The notes under the pieces were generated by a model. It was not told the DNA's origin, made no database searches, and saw nothing but the letters and a program-made list of their open reading frames with translations. Source: CAZBUK01 sp964495085 (GTDB taxonomy: Bacteria > Bacteroidota > Ignavibacteria > T3Sed10-11). From it: DNA of 64,000 bases. The stretch covers positions 3,223-67,222 of the forward strand of contig CAZBUK010000010.1 of NCBI GenBank assembly GCA_964495085.1, read 5' to 3'. The translations under genes were made by a program, and so were the position numbers. Shown here piece after piece: positions 8,625 to 17,804 of this stretch (within the stretch, counting starts at the first letter, position 1; every line of letters begins with the position of its first letter).

Positions 8625-11357
8625 TTATGCAAGCGTCCGTTTGGTTTCAACGACACGGAATGCTTCGATTATATCTCCGACTTTAATGTCGTTATAACCA
8701 TCAATGCTGATCCCGCACTCGTAACCGCTCTCGACCTCCCTGACGTCGTCTTTAAAGCGCTTCAGCGAAGAGATGCCGCCTTCGTGGATCACGATGCCGT
8801 CGCGGACTAGTCTGATCCTATTATTGCGGACGATCTTGCCGTCCTGGACGTAACAGCCGGCAATCGTACCGACCTTGGGCACCTTGAATGTCTCCCTGAT
8901 CTCGACGGTTGCCGTGATCTCCTCTTTGATATCGGGAGTGAGAAGTCCCTCAAGCGCGCTCTTCACTTCGTTAATCGCGTCGTAGATAACGCTGTATAAT
9001 CTGATCTCGACCTTTTCATTCTCAGCAAGCCGCCGCGATGAAGTAAGCGGCCGGACATGGAATCCGACGATGATCGCGCTCGAAGCCGCTGCCAGGAGAA
9101 CGTCCGCATCGTTGATGGCACCGACGCCGCGGTGGATGACCCGCACTTTGACCTCATCCGTCGAGAGTTTTTCCAGCGCCTCCGAGAGAGCCTCGACTGA
9201 TCCGTCAACGTCTCCCTTGACGATGGTGGAGAGTTCTCTGACCTCGCCGGTCTGAATGCTCTTCGAAATATCGTCGAGCGTTACATGTCTTATCTGACGA
9301 AGATCCTGCTCACGTTTGAGCTGCTGGCGTTTTGTCGCAATATCCCGGGCTTCGGCTTCGTCCTCCATGGAGACGAATTTATCGCCGACCTTCGGCATTC
9401 CGTCGAAGCCGGTAACTTGGACCGGTTTCGAGGGGGGCGCAACCTCGATCCGATTCTCCCGCTCGTCGTACATCGCCCTGACTCTGCCGCTGAATAATCC
9501 TGCAATGAAAGGATCGCCGATCTTGAGCGTACCGGATTGGACCAGCACGGTAGCCAAGATGCCTTTACCGCGGTCGAGTTCGGCTTCGATGAGAACGCCG
9601 CGGGCTGATTTATCCGGATTGGAACGCAGATCGAGCAGCTCCGATTCGAGGAGAATTTTTTCAAGCAGCGTATCGATGTTCTTGCCATGTTTCGCGGCGA
9701 TCTCGACGGATTGGTATTTACCTCCCCACTCTTCGACAAGAACGTTGCGTTCCGATAATTGCTGGCGTACCCGCTCCGGATTTGAGTTCGGTTTATCGAC
9801 CTTGTTAATCGCAACTATAATAGGCACGTTCGCTGCCTGCGCATGATTGATCGCTTCGATGGTCTGAGGCATGACGTTATCGTCGGCGGCGACCACGAGG
9901 ACGACGATATCCGTTAGTTGTGCACCGCGGGCTCGCATTGCTGTAAAAGCTTCGTGTCCGGGTGTATCGAGAAACGTGATCGTCTTTCCGTTTTCCAGCA
10001 TGACCTCATACGCACCGATATGCTGGGTAATGCCTCCGGATTCTCCCGCCACGACGTTGGTCTTTCGAATGAAATCGAGCAGCGTTGTCTTGCCGTGATC
10101 GACATGGCCCATGATCGTGACAATCGGGGCTCGGGGTTTAAGGAGTTCATCGGGTTCGGTCTCTTTTCCCTCCTCCACTTCTTCGGCGAATTCCTCCTGG
10201 AACATCACCTGAAATCCGAATTCATCGGCGAGAAAGGTTATCAAATCGGACTCAAGCCTTTGGTTGATAGACACCATGATGCCGAGACCGATACACTTCG
10301 CAATGACTTCGTTAATGGGTACGTTCATCAGGTTGGCGAGCTCGCCGACGGTGATATACTCGATTACACGAAGGACAGATTTCTCGCGCTCCTTCGCTTC
10401 GAGAATACGAGCCTCCTCTTCGAGCCGTTCTTTCTTTCTCTTCTTCCGTGCAACTGCGCGGACGCTTGGTCCGGTCTCATCCATCGCCGCCAATGTTTTC
10501 CGGATAGCCTCGGCAACCTCTCCCTCGTCGACCTGGCGGGGACGCAGTTTTTTCTTTTTCTTCTTTTTCTTGCTCGCATCTTCCGTTTCGACAGTATCCC
10601 GCTGTTTCTGGACGACGGTACGGGCTTCTTCACGGACCTTCTTTTTCTTCTTTTTGCGCTTCTTCTTGAGTCGATCTGCAGCAGACTCTTCCTCACCTGC
10701 CGGCTGTGCTGATCTGAGGCCTCCCAGATCGACCCGTCCCTTGATTTTCAAACCGGGTAGTGGGCGCCTCCCGGTTCTTGCGGATTTTGATCCATCCCCT
10801 GCGGCCCTCTTCTTCTCAGCATTTTCTTTAATGTGAGCCTTCTTGTCTTCGACGGTTTCTTCTGCTACCCCTTCTTCGGGCGTACCTTCACCGGATCCGG
10901 TTTCTACTTCCTGCGTCTCAAGTTCCTGCCCTTTCCGGGTCGATGTCTGTGCCGCAGTATCCCCAGTCATCCCGGTTTCAGGCGTTTCGACGTCCGCCTG
11001 AGACGCATCCTCTGTCGATTTTCTTGCGGCTATCTTGTCCGTTCGTGTTTCAGTATCGGGCTTCTCAGCCGCTTCCGATTCTTTATCTTCACCTTTGTCC
11101 TTCTCCCGCTCCTGTTCTCGCTTCCTCTGCGTTTTCCTCAGCTCCGCGACCTTTCTCTGGTGGCGTTCAGCGCTGTCTTTGTCTTTTTTGAACGACTGCA
11201 TAATTTCAGAGACAACGTCCGGTTCGACCGTAGACATATGGCTTTTCGCCGGATGTCCGCGCTTTTCGAGAAAGTCGAGAATAACCTGGTGACTGAGGTT
11301 TAGTTCAGCGGCTATTTTATATACTTTTTGTTTTTTTTGAGCTGTTGTAGTAGTCAT
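8625..11357 (-). CDS. infB: Translation initiation factor IF-2
   Basis: GTPase that delivers initiator tRNA to the 30S subunit and promotes subunit joining. The 910 residues comprise an N-terminal IF2_N helix region (1-60), a long charged linker (60-320), a second IF2_N segment near 330-380, the G domain with GHVDHGKT at 417-424 followed by DTPGHEAF and NKVDK, and the C-terminal beta-barrel domains with the GFHVRP segment. The linker holds two lysine-rich tracts near 231-240 and 263-270, coded largely by AAG and AAA. It lies 21 bases downstream of nusA. Confidence 0.97.
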   Translation of the reverse strand: MTTTTAQKKQKVYKIAAELNLSHQVILDFLEKRGHPAKSHMSTVEPDVVSEIMQSFKKDKDSAERHQRKVAELRKTQRKREQEREKDKGEDKESEAAEKPDTETRTDKIAARKSTEDASQADVETPETGMTGDTAAQTSTRKGQELETQEVETGSGEGTPEEGVAEETVEDKKAHIKENAEKKRAAGDGSKSARTGRRPLPGLKIKGRVDLGGLRSAQPAGEEESAADRLKKKRKKKKKKVREEARTVVQKQRDTVETEDASKKKKKKKKLRPRQVDEGEVAEAIRKTLAAMDETGPSVRAVARKKRKKERLEEEARILEAKEREKSVLRVIEYITVGELANLMNVPINEVIAKCIGLGIMVSINQRLESDLITFLADEFGFQVMFQEEFAEEVEEGKETEPDELLKPRAPIVTIMGHVDHGKTTLLDFIRKTNVVAGESGGITQHIGAYEVMLENGKTITFLDTPGHEAFTAMRARGAQLTDIVVLVVAADDNVMPQTIEAINHAQAANVPIIVAINKVDKPNSNPERVRQQLSERNVLVEEWGGKYQSVEIAAKHGKNIDTLLEKILLESELLDLRSNPDKSARGVLIEAELDRGKGILATVLVQSGTLKIGDPFIAGLFSGRVRAMYDERENRIEVAPPSKPVQVTGFDGMPKVGDKFVSMEDEAEARDIATKRQQLKREQDLRQIRHVTLDDISKSIQTGEVRELSTIVKGDVDGSVEALSEALEKLSTDEVKVRVIHRGVGAINDADVLLAAASSAIIVGFHVRPLTSSRRLAENEKVEIRLYSVIYDAINEVKSALEGLLTPDIKEEITATVEIRETFKVPKVGTIAGCYVQDGKIVRNNRIRLVRDGIVIHEGGISSLKRFKDDVREVESGYECGISIDGYNDIKVGDIIEAFRVVETKRTLA

Positions 11358-11378
11358 CTAGTCAGGGATTTGTTTATC

Positions 11379-12878
11379 TTACTGCTCAATTGTTTTTTCG
11401 TTCGGTTCTTTATTTCCCACACGATCATCATCGGAGCCCTCTTCATCCTCCGTCTCCTTCTCCGCCTCTCCGGAATTCTCGGAATTACGCGGCTCTCCGT
11501 TCGTATCCTGCCGGTCTCCGGCGGGTTGCTCGGTTTGTCCGGATTCCCCTTCAGTAATTTCTTCTTCCTCCTCCTCTTCATCAGCTTCTCCGGCCTGCTC
11601 AGGCACGGCGCTCTCTTCGTCTTCCTCCTCCTCCGCTTCTTCGAGACCTTCGCGGAGCATTTCTGCGATCCGCTTCATCTGTTCTTCCGGAAGATCTTCT
11701 ACATCGATTTTCTCCTGATCGTACGCTTCGATCACTTCAAGGACCGATGTATATCCCGCTTCGGACAGGAGCGCGAAGCTTCCCGGCTGAATCTCCTCGA
11801 GCTCTTCGGTGAATTCGTTGAGGTCGATATCGTACAATCCTCCGATCTTCTTCACCTTGATCTCAAAGCCGGTGAGTCTCGCCGCGAGGCGGATATTCTG
11901 ACCGTTCTTCCCGATAAGCAGCGGAACCTGATCCACATCCACCGTGACCGTCGCCGTTTTTGCTTCCCGGTCGATCTTGACATCCTTCATTTTTGCGGGT
12001 GCGAGTGAGCGCGTTACGTACACCATTGCATCGGAACTGAAGTTGATGACATCGATATTCTCGTTATTCAATTCTCTGACGATCGCGTGGATACGGGTTC
12101 CCTTCATACCGACGCATGCGCCGACCGCATCGACCCGGTCATCATGCGATTCGACTGCGACCTTGGCACGATCGCCCGGTTCTCTGACGATCCCTTTGAT
12201 CTCGATGACCCCGCCGTAGGCGTCCGGTATCTCGGGGATCTCGAGCTCGAACAACCTGCGAAGGAAGAGCGTATCGGCGCGCGAGATGATGATTTGCGGA
12301 TTACCAGCCGCAGTCCTCCGTACCTCCTTGATGACCGCCCGCAGCGTATCGCCTTTCTTGTATCGCTCTTTTGGAATCTGTTCGTTCTTCGGCAGGATCA
12401 GTTCTTTCTTGTTATGAATGACGAGGATTTCATTGCGCCGGATCTGATATATATCCCCGACGATAATCTCGCCTATCATTTTATTATATTCCTGGAAGAT
12501 TATTTCTTTTTCGATCTCCTTGATCCGCTGATTCAGACTCTGTTTTGCACTCACAATGAGACGCCGGTCGAACCTGTTCAATTCGACAAGCTCGACGAAT
12601 TCATCGCCGACCTCGAGCGGTTCATCAGTACGCCGCCGAACCGTGTTGAGATCGATCTGCAGATTCGGATCTTCCACCTTCTCGACGATCTCCCGTTCGA
12701 GATAAATCTCGATGTGTCCTTTTTCCATATTAACGATAACGTCGAACTGCGCGTCGGGTCCGTATTTCTTGCGGACCATCATTGAAAATATATCTTCGAT
12801 TATCCCAGCCAGTATATCCTTATCGATCCCTTTTTCGCGAACCATTTGCGCAAATGATTCGGTAATTTCGTAATTCAT
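11379..12878 (-). CDS. nusA: Transcription termination/antitermination protein NusA
   Basis: RNA polymerase-associated factor for pausing, termination and antitermination. The N-terminal polymerase-binding domain is followed by an S1 domain (EIIVGDIYQIRRNEILVI), then two KH domains, the first with CVGMKGTRIHAIVREL and the second with IGKNGQNIRLAARLTGFEI. A helical repeat follows, with LSEAGYTSVLEVIEAYDQEK near 390. The last 80 residues are extremely acidic (runs of Glu) and Ser/Thr-rich, an extension that lengthens the protein to 499. It lies between rimP (35-base gap) and infB. Confidence 0.96.
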   Translation of the reverse strand: MNYEITESFAQMVREKGIDKDILAGIIEDIFSMMVRKKYGPDAQFDVIVNMEKGHIEIYLEREIVEKVEDPNLQIDLNTVRRRTDEPLEVGDEFVELVELNRFDRRLIVSAKQSLNQRIKEIEKEIIFQEYNKMIGEIIVGDIYQIRRNEILVIHNKKELILPKNEQIPKERYKKGDTLRAVIKEVRRTAAGNPQIIISRADTLFLRRLFELEIPEIPDAYGGVIEIKGIVREPGDRAKVAVESHDDRVDAVGACVGMKGTRIHAIVRELNNENIDVINFSSDAMVYVTRSLAPAKMKDVKIDREAKTATVTVDVDQVPLLIGKNGQNIRLAARLTGFEIKVKKIGGLYDIDLNEFTEELEEIQPGSFALLSEAGYTSVLEVIEAYDQEKIDVEDLPEEQMKRIAEMLREGLEEAEEEEDEESAVPEQAGEADEEEEEEEITEGESGQTEQPAGDRQDTNGEPRNSENSGEAEKETEDEEGSDDDRVGNKEPNEKTIEQ

Positions 12879-12913
12879 CTCATCCTCCGATCCGTTCGAT
12901 AAATTGAATCATC

Positions 12914-13372
12914 CTACCAGGGTAATTTAATAAGGGCTTTTTGAATCTCAGTGAAGGGGAAGGCCCTGGCTCCCACCTTTTTCAGAGAGAGCACGATGCC
13001 GTCATCGGATACTTCTTTGAGCGTTCCAGATATCTTCCGAAGTTCGCCTTCTTCATGTACCTGAAGTTCCAGCTCTCTGCCGATATTCCTTTTATATTGC
13101 TGTATTAATTTCAGCGGCCTGTCCAGGCCGGGAGACGATACGTTGAGCCGGTACGTTCCTGTAATGATGTGGTGCCGCTCGAGCAATTGGTTCAATTCCT
13201 TACTGAACTCTCCGAGCCGGGCAGCTGTGATGCCCTCTTCCGTATCGATGTAGACTTCGACGATTTTTGTGTTTCTTTCACCCCGAACCGTAAGATCAAC
13301 GAGAAACGCTCCGCCGGCTTCGATCGCCGGAATAAAGATTTCCCGAATCGCATCTACGTTTTCTCTCTGCAT
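12914..13372 (-). CDS. rimP: Ribosome maturation factor RimP
   Basis: Assists 30S subunit assembly. The 152 residues carry the family's features: an N-terminal alpha/beta domain ending with DTEEGITAARLGEFSKELN, the YRLNVSSPGLDRPLK motif, and a C-terminal SH3-like barrel. It heads the rimP-nusA-infB operon, the conventional order. A GGGAG motif lies a few bases before the ATG. An intrinsic terminator hairpin sits just upstream at 13395-13423. Confidence 0.93.
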   Translation of the reverse strand: MQRENVDAIREIFIPAIEAGGAFLVDLTVRGERNTKIVEVYIDTEEGITAARLGEFSKELNQLLERHHIITGTYRLNVSSPGLDRPLKLIQQYKRNIGRELELQVHEEGELRKISGTLKEVSDDGIVLSLKKVGARAFPFTEIQKALIKLPW

Positions 13373-13394
13373 ATCGGCTCCCGGGCAAAAAGAC

Positions 13395-13423
13395 TAAAAA
13401 AAATAGCCCATCTGGTGGGCTAT
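13395..13423 (-). terminator. Intrinsic terminator just upstream of rimP
   Basis: Read on the minus strand, ATAGCCCA (13423-13416) pairs with TGGGCTAT (13410-13403) across a 5-base loop and is followed by eight U residues. It lies 124 bases after the thioesterase stop-side boundary at 13497 and 23 bases before the rimP start. It may simply end transcription from the upstream gene, or it may attenuate the rimP operon. A second copy of ATAGCCC at 13436-13430 could compete for the same 3' arm. Confidence 0.75.
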
Positions 13424-13496
13424 CTTAACGAAGGGCTATAAGTTATTAAAAAAAACATTGTAAATCAATAGGTTAGCTCTATATCCTGCGATTAAA

Positions 13497-13958
13497 TCAA
13501 GGACGCAGAATGGTATCCCGTTCCGATAGCACGGATCCTTCATAGTTTCTCACTAATTTCCTGAAATCCTCCGGAACCCGTACCGGAGTCCATATCGAGG
13601 CATCCAACCAGACATGGTATGCCCGATTCTCAACGACGGTATCTCCCGTCTGAACATCAATTATCAATCCCTCGAAAATAAAACTTGTATTCCCGATTTC
13701 AGGGATTCGAGTACAGATTTCGAGTTCCGAGTCGAACCTCGCAGGATTTTTATAATCTATCTCATTCCGGGAGAGCACAATCCGATGAACGGAATTAATC
13801 GAATTCAGGTCCAGTTCTGCGCCTATATGGCGGAGATATTCGACTCTGCCTATTTCACAATAGAGCAGATAAATGGTATTATGCACAACGCCCTGCCAAT
13901 CGACTTCATAATTTCTTACTCGAAGCCGGTGCCTGAATCGAAATTGATTAATATTCAT
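13497..13958 (-). CDS. Acyl-CoA thioesterase-like protein, 4-hydroxybenzoyl-CoA thioesterase fold
   Basis: Probable hotdog-fold thioesterase that hydrolyses an acyl-CoA in the cytoplasm. The N-terminal motif YEVDWQGVVHNTIYLLYCEIGR matches the family pattern with the catalytic Asp (residue 20), Gly-Val-Val-His-Asn and the helix Glu. It is written here in two parts by position: the strand at 17-26 and the helix at 27-38. Length (153) fits a single hotdog domain. It lies between lnt and the terminator ahead of rimP. The substrate is not deducible. Confidence 0.8.
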   Translation of the reverse strand: MNINQFRFRHRLRVRNYEVDWQGVVHNTIYLLYCEIGRVEYLRHIGAELDLNSINSVHRIVLSRNEIDYKNPARFDSELEICTRIPEIGNTSFIFEGLIIDVQTGDTVVENRAYHVWLDASIWTPVRVPEDFRKLVRNYEGSVLSERDTILRP

Positions 13959-14057
13959 AAACGGTTATTCAGTAACTAGGTATCCCTTTTTAGTGTTATA
14001 GCTTGTTGCGCCTCTTGTACCGGATCGAAGAGAGGCGTAACCATATTGATGCTTACA

Positions 14058-15764
14058 TCAGTCGTTATTTTTACTGTATTTATTCTGGAATGCGAAAATC
14101 CTTTTTCTCATGTTTTCACCGGCAGCCGCCATTACCGGGAGCATACCCAACAGGAGACAACCTTTCGCAAACCAATCCCCGTAGCGTACATAGTACGATT
14201 TTTCTCTCACGACGGGCACTTCATACACCGTCTGTGTCCTGGTAAACATACGTGTTTCGAACAGAACGACGCCGTACGGATCGATGAACGAAGATATTCC
14301 GCCGTTTGCCGCCCGGGCGATCGACCGCCTGTTCTCGATAGCCCTGATGATCGAAAACTGATGATGTTGCCGGGGACCGGGCGTTCTCCCCCACCAGCTG
14401 TCATTGGTGATCACGAGAATAAGACCGGCTCCGCGATTCGCAAAATGCCTCACGAACCCGGGATATACCGATTCATAACAGATAACGACACCGAATGTTA
14501 CTTCCTCGGGAATTCCGGGTTCAGAATCCCTGGGAAAAGAGAACACAGTTGTATCCTGACCGGCATCCCAGCCCCCGACCCCGATGTTCCGTCGTATTCT
14601 GACGGCGAACTCAAACAGATCTGAGTACGGAATTTTTTCGGCAAACGGTACGAGTACAATCTTCCCGTAGAACTCATACTCATCTGTTCCCGGCTTGAAA
14701 AATGCCGCAGCGTTATATGAAGCATAGCGTTCGCCCGTTTCCGGAATTACCTTTGCGGTCGGCGGTCCCTTTCCTTCGGGAAAGAAGACTGCATGCGGCA
14801 GTCCGGTGAGCAGCGGAACTCCGGCTTCATCGATGAATTCCCGAAGTCGCCAGAAGAATATCCGGTTCTGCGGCAAGAGTACATAGAAAGGGACTGCATT
14901 TTCGGGCCATACGATAAGGTCGGGGTTCTCCGGGAGCAGCATTTCGGATTGGGAGATCAACTGCTCGAGAATTGTCCTCCGATCGGTATCCCATTTTTCG
15001 AACGGATCGGTATCAGGCTGTACTATACCTACTCTTAGCGTTTCCTCAAAATTCATCCTCGCATTGAGTACTCTCGTGCCGTACAAGGACGGCAACAGGT
15101 GAAGAATTACGATAAGCGCAGCCAGAGATATCGCCTGAATCGATCCGGGCTTCCAAATTCTGAGTGCGAGCGTACGGAACAACACGAACCCGGCAACATT
15201 CAAAACCATTATCCAGAAGGACAATCCGTAGATGCCGGTCACCGATATTATCTGCAGTCGTGGCAGATCATACGATTGTGTATTACCCAGCGTCTGCCAC
15301 GGAAAGGCGAGATCCCCGATGCTGTGTACGTATTCATATCCCACCCAGATAAACGGGAGCGCGATCAGCGCCGGAGTCAGTCCGAACGTCCGGCGAATTG
15401 CAAGATATCCGATCACCGGGATGAAGAAGAAAAACGGGTGCGCCACCAACAGTAATCCCCCACCCACCATCTGCATCGTATGTTTCAGATGTACAAACCC
15501 GCCCATCCAATATACCGTAATAATCTGCAAAATGAAGAAAACGACGTATGTAAATCTGAGCGGACGGGAATAGCCATCGGTGAGTTCGAATACGAGTAAC
15601 AGAGGTATCAGACCGAAGCATGCGAGAACACCGAGTTCCCATGGCGGAAATGAGAAGCTGAGCATGAAACCGGATATGAATGATAAAAACAATAAATATC
15701 TGCGGCTCATTTTCCTTTCATCGGCCGTCCCGGAAATAACTTTTTTTTCACGGCTCTTGCGCAT
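14058..15764 (-). CDS. lnt: Apolipoprotein N-acyltransferase
   Basis: Inner-membrane enzyme that N-acylates the Cys of diacylated lipoproteins, the last maturation step before Lol sorting. An N-terminal region with several membrane segments (residues 20-220) is followed by a nitrilase-like periplasmic domain and a final membrane segment near 530-550. The catalytic triad is visible as Glu in VWPENAVPFY, Lys in YGKIVLVPFAE and Cys in GVVICYESVYP. AAAGGAG lies 6 bases before ATG 15764, which fixes this start although a shorter Met start (15710) exists. It overlaps the PAP2 gene by 17 bases. Several lipoproteins in this window would be substrates. Confidence 0.93.
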   Translation of the reverse strand: MRKSREKKVISGTADERKMSRRYLLFLSFISGFMLSFSFPPWELGVLACFGLIPLLLVFELTDGYSRPLRFTYVVFFILQIITVYWMGGFVHLKHTMQMVGGGLLLVAHPFFFFIPVIGYLAIRRTFGLTPALIALPFIWVGYEYVHSIGDLAFPWQTLGNTQSYDLPRLQIISVTGIYGLSFWIMVLNVAGFVLFRTLALRIWKPGSIQAISLAALIVILHLLPSLYGTRVLNARMNFEETLRVGIVQPDTDPFEKWDTDRRTILEQLISQSEMLLPENPDLIVWPENAVPFYVLLPQNRIFFWRLREFIDEAGVPLLTGLPHAVFFPEGKGPPTAKVIPETGERYASYNAAAFFKPGTDEYEFYGKIVLVPFAEKIPYSDLFEFAVRIRRNIGVGGWDAGQDTTVFSFPRDSEPGIPEEVTFGVVICYESVYPGFVRHFANRGAGLILVITNDSWWGRTPGPRQHHQFSIIRAIENRRSIARAANGGISSFIDPYGVVLFETRMFTRTQTVYEVPVVREKSYYVRYGDWFAKGCLLLGMLPVMAAAGENMRKRIFAFQNKYSKNND

Positions 15765-16368
15765 CGGCGACTCCTTTATTTCGTACTCGGAATATCCGAG
15801 AGTACAGGTTATCGCTCAGACGGATCACCACGAGAACGATTAATCCGCACAGTATGCCGACAACGATCCCGGCCAGCACATCGAATGGGAAATGCACGCC
15901 AACGTAAATCCTTGAGTATGCGACGAAACCTGCAAATATAATAAAATACCACTTATAAGCGGGATAAGAGGCCGTCAGGAATGCGGCAACAGCCGCATTG
16001 TTTACTGCATGCGATGACGGAAAGGATAGACCGGTACCGCATCGGACGATAAGCCGGACAGTCTCTACGTTGAGCACACCGTCGGAGAAGTGGCAGGGCC
16101 GCGCACGCTGAAATAATGCCTTCAATACCGAACTGTTCAACTGATCGCTCAAAGCAATGACAACAACCAGTCCAACTGCGACGAATCTTCCCTTCCTGCC
16201 TCCCTTGATTATCAACGTCAACCACAGCAAAAGGGCAACAACGAGGGCAACGGGATACTTATTCAGATCGGTTAACACGGGCATGATCAGATCGAAAACA
16301 GGATTTGCCATGCCGCTGTTGAGGAGCCCGAACAACAGCCTGTCGAGATAGAGAAAGAAGTCAAGCAC
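15748..16368 (-). CDS. PAP2-family membrane phosphatase
   Basis: Integral membrane lipid phosphatase, possibly acting on undecaprenyl pyrophosphate or phosphatidate. The three phosphatase motifs are present: a KALFQRARP segment (motif 1), PSSHAVNNA (motif 2) and SRIYVGVHFPFDVLAG (motif 3) with the catalytic His. Membrane segments flank them, and the length (206) is typical. The start is GTG at 16368, overlapping the DedA gene by 8 bases, so the two are co-translated. It lies next to lnt and dedA in an envelope-lipid cluster. Substrate assignment is inference. Confidence 0.88.
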   Translation of the reverse strand: MLDFFLYLDRLLFGLLNSGMANPVFDLIMPVLTDLNKYPVALVVALLLWLTLIIKGGRKGRFVAVGLVVVIALSDQLNSSVLKALFQRARPCHFSDGVLNVETVRLIVRCGTGLSFPSSHAVNNAAVAAFLTASYPAYKWYFIIFAGFVAYSRIYVGVHFPFDVLAGIVVGILCGLIVLVVIRLSDNLYSRIFRVRNKGVADAQEP

Positions 16369-16972
16369 GCGAAGCCCGCACGTTTTTAAAGATTATATAT
16401 ACTACTGCAGATACGAGAACGACGGTAATCAGGAGTGTTGAAAATAACCTATACTGTTTGAAAAACTCTCCTATTGAGCGCCAGTTTTCACCGAGGAGAA
16501 ATCCCGCATAGAGAAGCAACGCATTCCATAAGATCGAACTCAATGCGGCCAGGAGGAATGTCCATTCGATCCGTAATGCTGCAAGACCCGCAAAAAATGC
16601 GATGACCGCTCGTGTACCGCTTAAAAACCTGTTTATTGCGATGAGGCCGTAACCCCATTTTCTGAACCATCGTTCGGCAGTGTGAATACTCTTCACCGGG
16701 ATCAGCGGCAGTTTGCCGCTTTCAACAATTCTTTTTCCGAGAGATCTTCCTAATCCGAACATCGTCATAAATCCCGCCGTGCTTCCCATGACCGCTACGA
16801 TGAAGACCGGTAAAAATCCGACGGTTTCCGTACCGGCGATATATCCTGCGAAGACGATAATAATGTCGCTGGGAACGGGTGGGAAAATATTTTCAATGAA
16901 TGCGAAGAAGAAAATTACCAGGTAGATCGACATCGAATCCAGTGAAGTGAGCCAGGTTAGAAATGATTCCAC
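16361..16972 (-). CDS. DedA-family membrane protein
   Basis: DedA proteins are polytopic membrane proteins implicated in recycling of undecaprenyl phosphate and other lipid carriers across the membrane. Seen here: the FIENIFPPVPSDIIIVFAGY motif near residues 25-45, the conserved NRFLSGTRAVIAFFAGLA block, and a C-terminal membrane segment. At 203 residues the length fits. The start is GTG with GGGATG-like purines upstream. Its 3' end overlaps the PAP2 gene, and a joint role in lipid-carrier recycling is a reasonable inference. Confidence 0.9.
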   Translation of the reverse strand: MESFLTWLTSLDSMSIYLVIFFFAFIENIFPPVPSDIIIVFAGYIAGTETVGFLPVFIVAVMGSTAGFMTMFGLGRSLGKRIVESGKLPLIPVKSIHTAERWFRKWGYGLIAINRFLSGTRAVIAFFAGLAALRIEWTFLLAALSSILWNALLLYAGFLLGENWRSIGEFFKQYRLFSTLLITVVLVSAVVYIIFKNVRASRA

Positions 16973-16982
16973 GAAACATCCC

Positions 16983-17465
16983 TTATAAGCTGCTTTCCAG
17001 GGTTACTACGGCTAATGCCGCCGCACCTTCGGATCTTCCGAACGTCCCCAATCGCTCATGGGTCGTAGCCTTAATATTCACCCGGTCCCTTGATATTTTA
17101 AGATGTCCGGAGATAACGTCCTTCATCTGCTCTGAAAAAGGGGCTATTTTTGGAGATTCAAGAATTAGCGTCGAATCGACGTTATTAATCTTGAAACCGT
17201 TATCGACGAGCAACCGATTGACCCTATCGAGGATTACGGTGCTCTTAACTCCTTTCCATTCAGGGGAAGTATCCGGGAAATATCGCCCGATATCACCTAA
17301 ACCGGCTGCACCTAACAGAGCGTCGGATATTGCGTGCAAAAGGACATCTGCATCGCTGTGGCCTTCCAGTCCTATAGCAGAAGGTATCTCGACACCGCCA
17401 AGCCATAACGGTTTGTCATTTACAAAACGATGGACATCGTAACCGATTCCGGTATAAACTGCCAC
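16983..17465 (-). CDS. ispF: 2-C-methyl-D-erythritol 2,4-cyclodiphosphate synthase
   Basis: Fifth step of the MEP isoprenoid pathway; forms the cyclic diphosphate with loss of CMP. Conserved GIGYDVHRF near the start (metal-binding Asp and His), EGHSDADVLLHAISDALLGA, the GDIGRYFPDTSPEWKG stretch and the C-terminal ATTHERLGTFGRSEGAA are all present. The start is probably GTG 17465, since AAAGGTG lies 6 bases upstream; GTG 17474 has no site. The partner gene ispD is not adjacent. About 160 residues, the family norm. Confidence 0.95.
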   Translation of the reverse strand: MAVYTGIGYDVHRFVNDKPLWLGGVEIPSAIGLEGHSDADVLLHAISDALLGAAGLGDIGRYFPDTSPEWKGVKSTVILDRVNRLLVDNGFKINNVDSTLILESPKIAPFSEQMKDVISGHLKISRDRVNIKATTHERLGTFGRSEGAAALAVVTLESSL

Positions 17466-17493
17466 TAGTATCACCTTTAGTTGTTAGTTCTAA

Positions 17494-17760
17494 TTACCTT
17501 ATATCAAAAGATTTATAGTTTAATGGATTGAGACGTTCCATGGTAAATCCGGATATCGATGCATGCCGCGGCCCGGTTTTCAGTTCGGACACGAATGCTG
17601 CAACCGCCGATTCCGTACCCTCCGCTTCCACTTCGACACTGCCATTTGCTAGATTACGAACGTATCCCGTAATGTTCGTTTTTCCCGCTAGCCGGCTTGT
17701 GTAGAACCTGAATCCTACACCCTGGACAACTCCCGATATTGAGATATGAACGCGAATCAT
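17494..17760 (-). CDS. Acylphosphatase
   Basis: Small cytoplasmic hydrolase of carboxyl-phosphate bonds such as acetyl phosphate. The signature GVVQGVGFRFYTSRLA holds the catalytic Arg, and NITGYVRNLANGSVEVEAEG includes the catalytic Asn. I place the start at ATG 17760, giving MIRVHISISG as in the family; an ATG at 17775 adds five residues but its purine-rich stretch abuts the codon. It sits between ispF and the EamA transporter on the same strand. Confidence 0.92.
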   Translation of the reverse strand: MIRVHISISGVVQGVGFRFYTSRLAGKTNITGYVRNLANGSVEVEAEGTESAVAAFVSELKTGPRHASISGFTMERLNPLNYKSFDIR

Positions 17761-17804
17761 TTCTATCCGGATCATCCTTTAGAAAAATAAGCATATAACC
17801 AAAG

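Noticed and set aside
9918..11303. Long plus-strand frames opposite infB
   Set aside because: They are antisense to the IF-2 linker and G domain; their Phe/Leu-rich composition follows from reading Lys/Glu codons in reverse.
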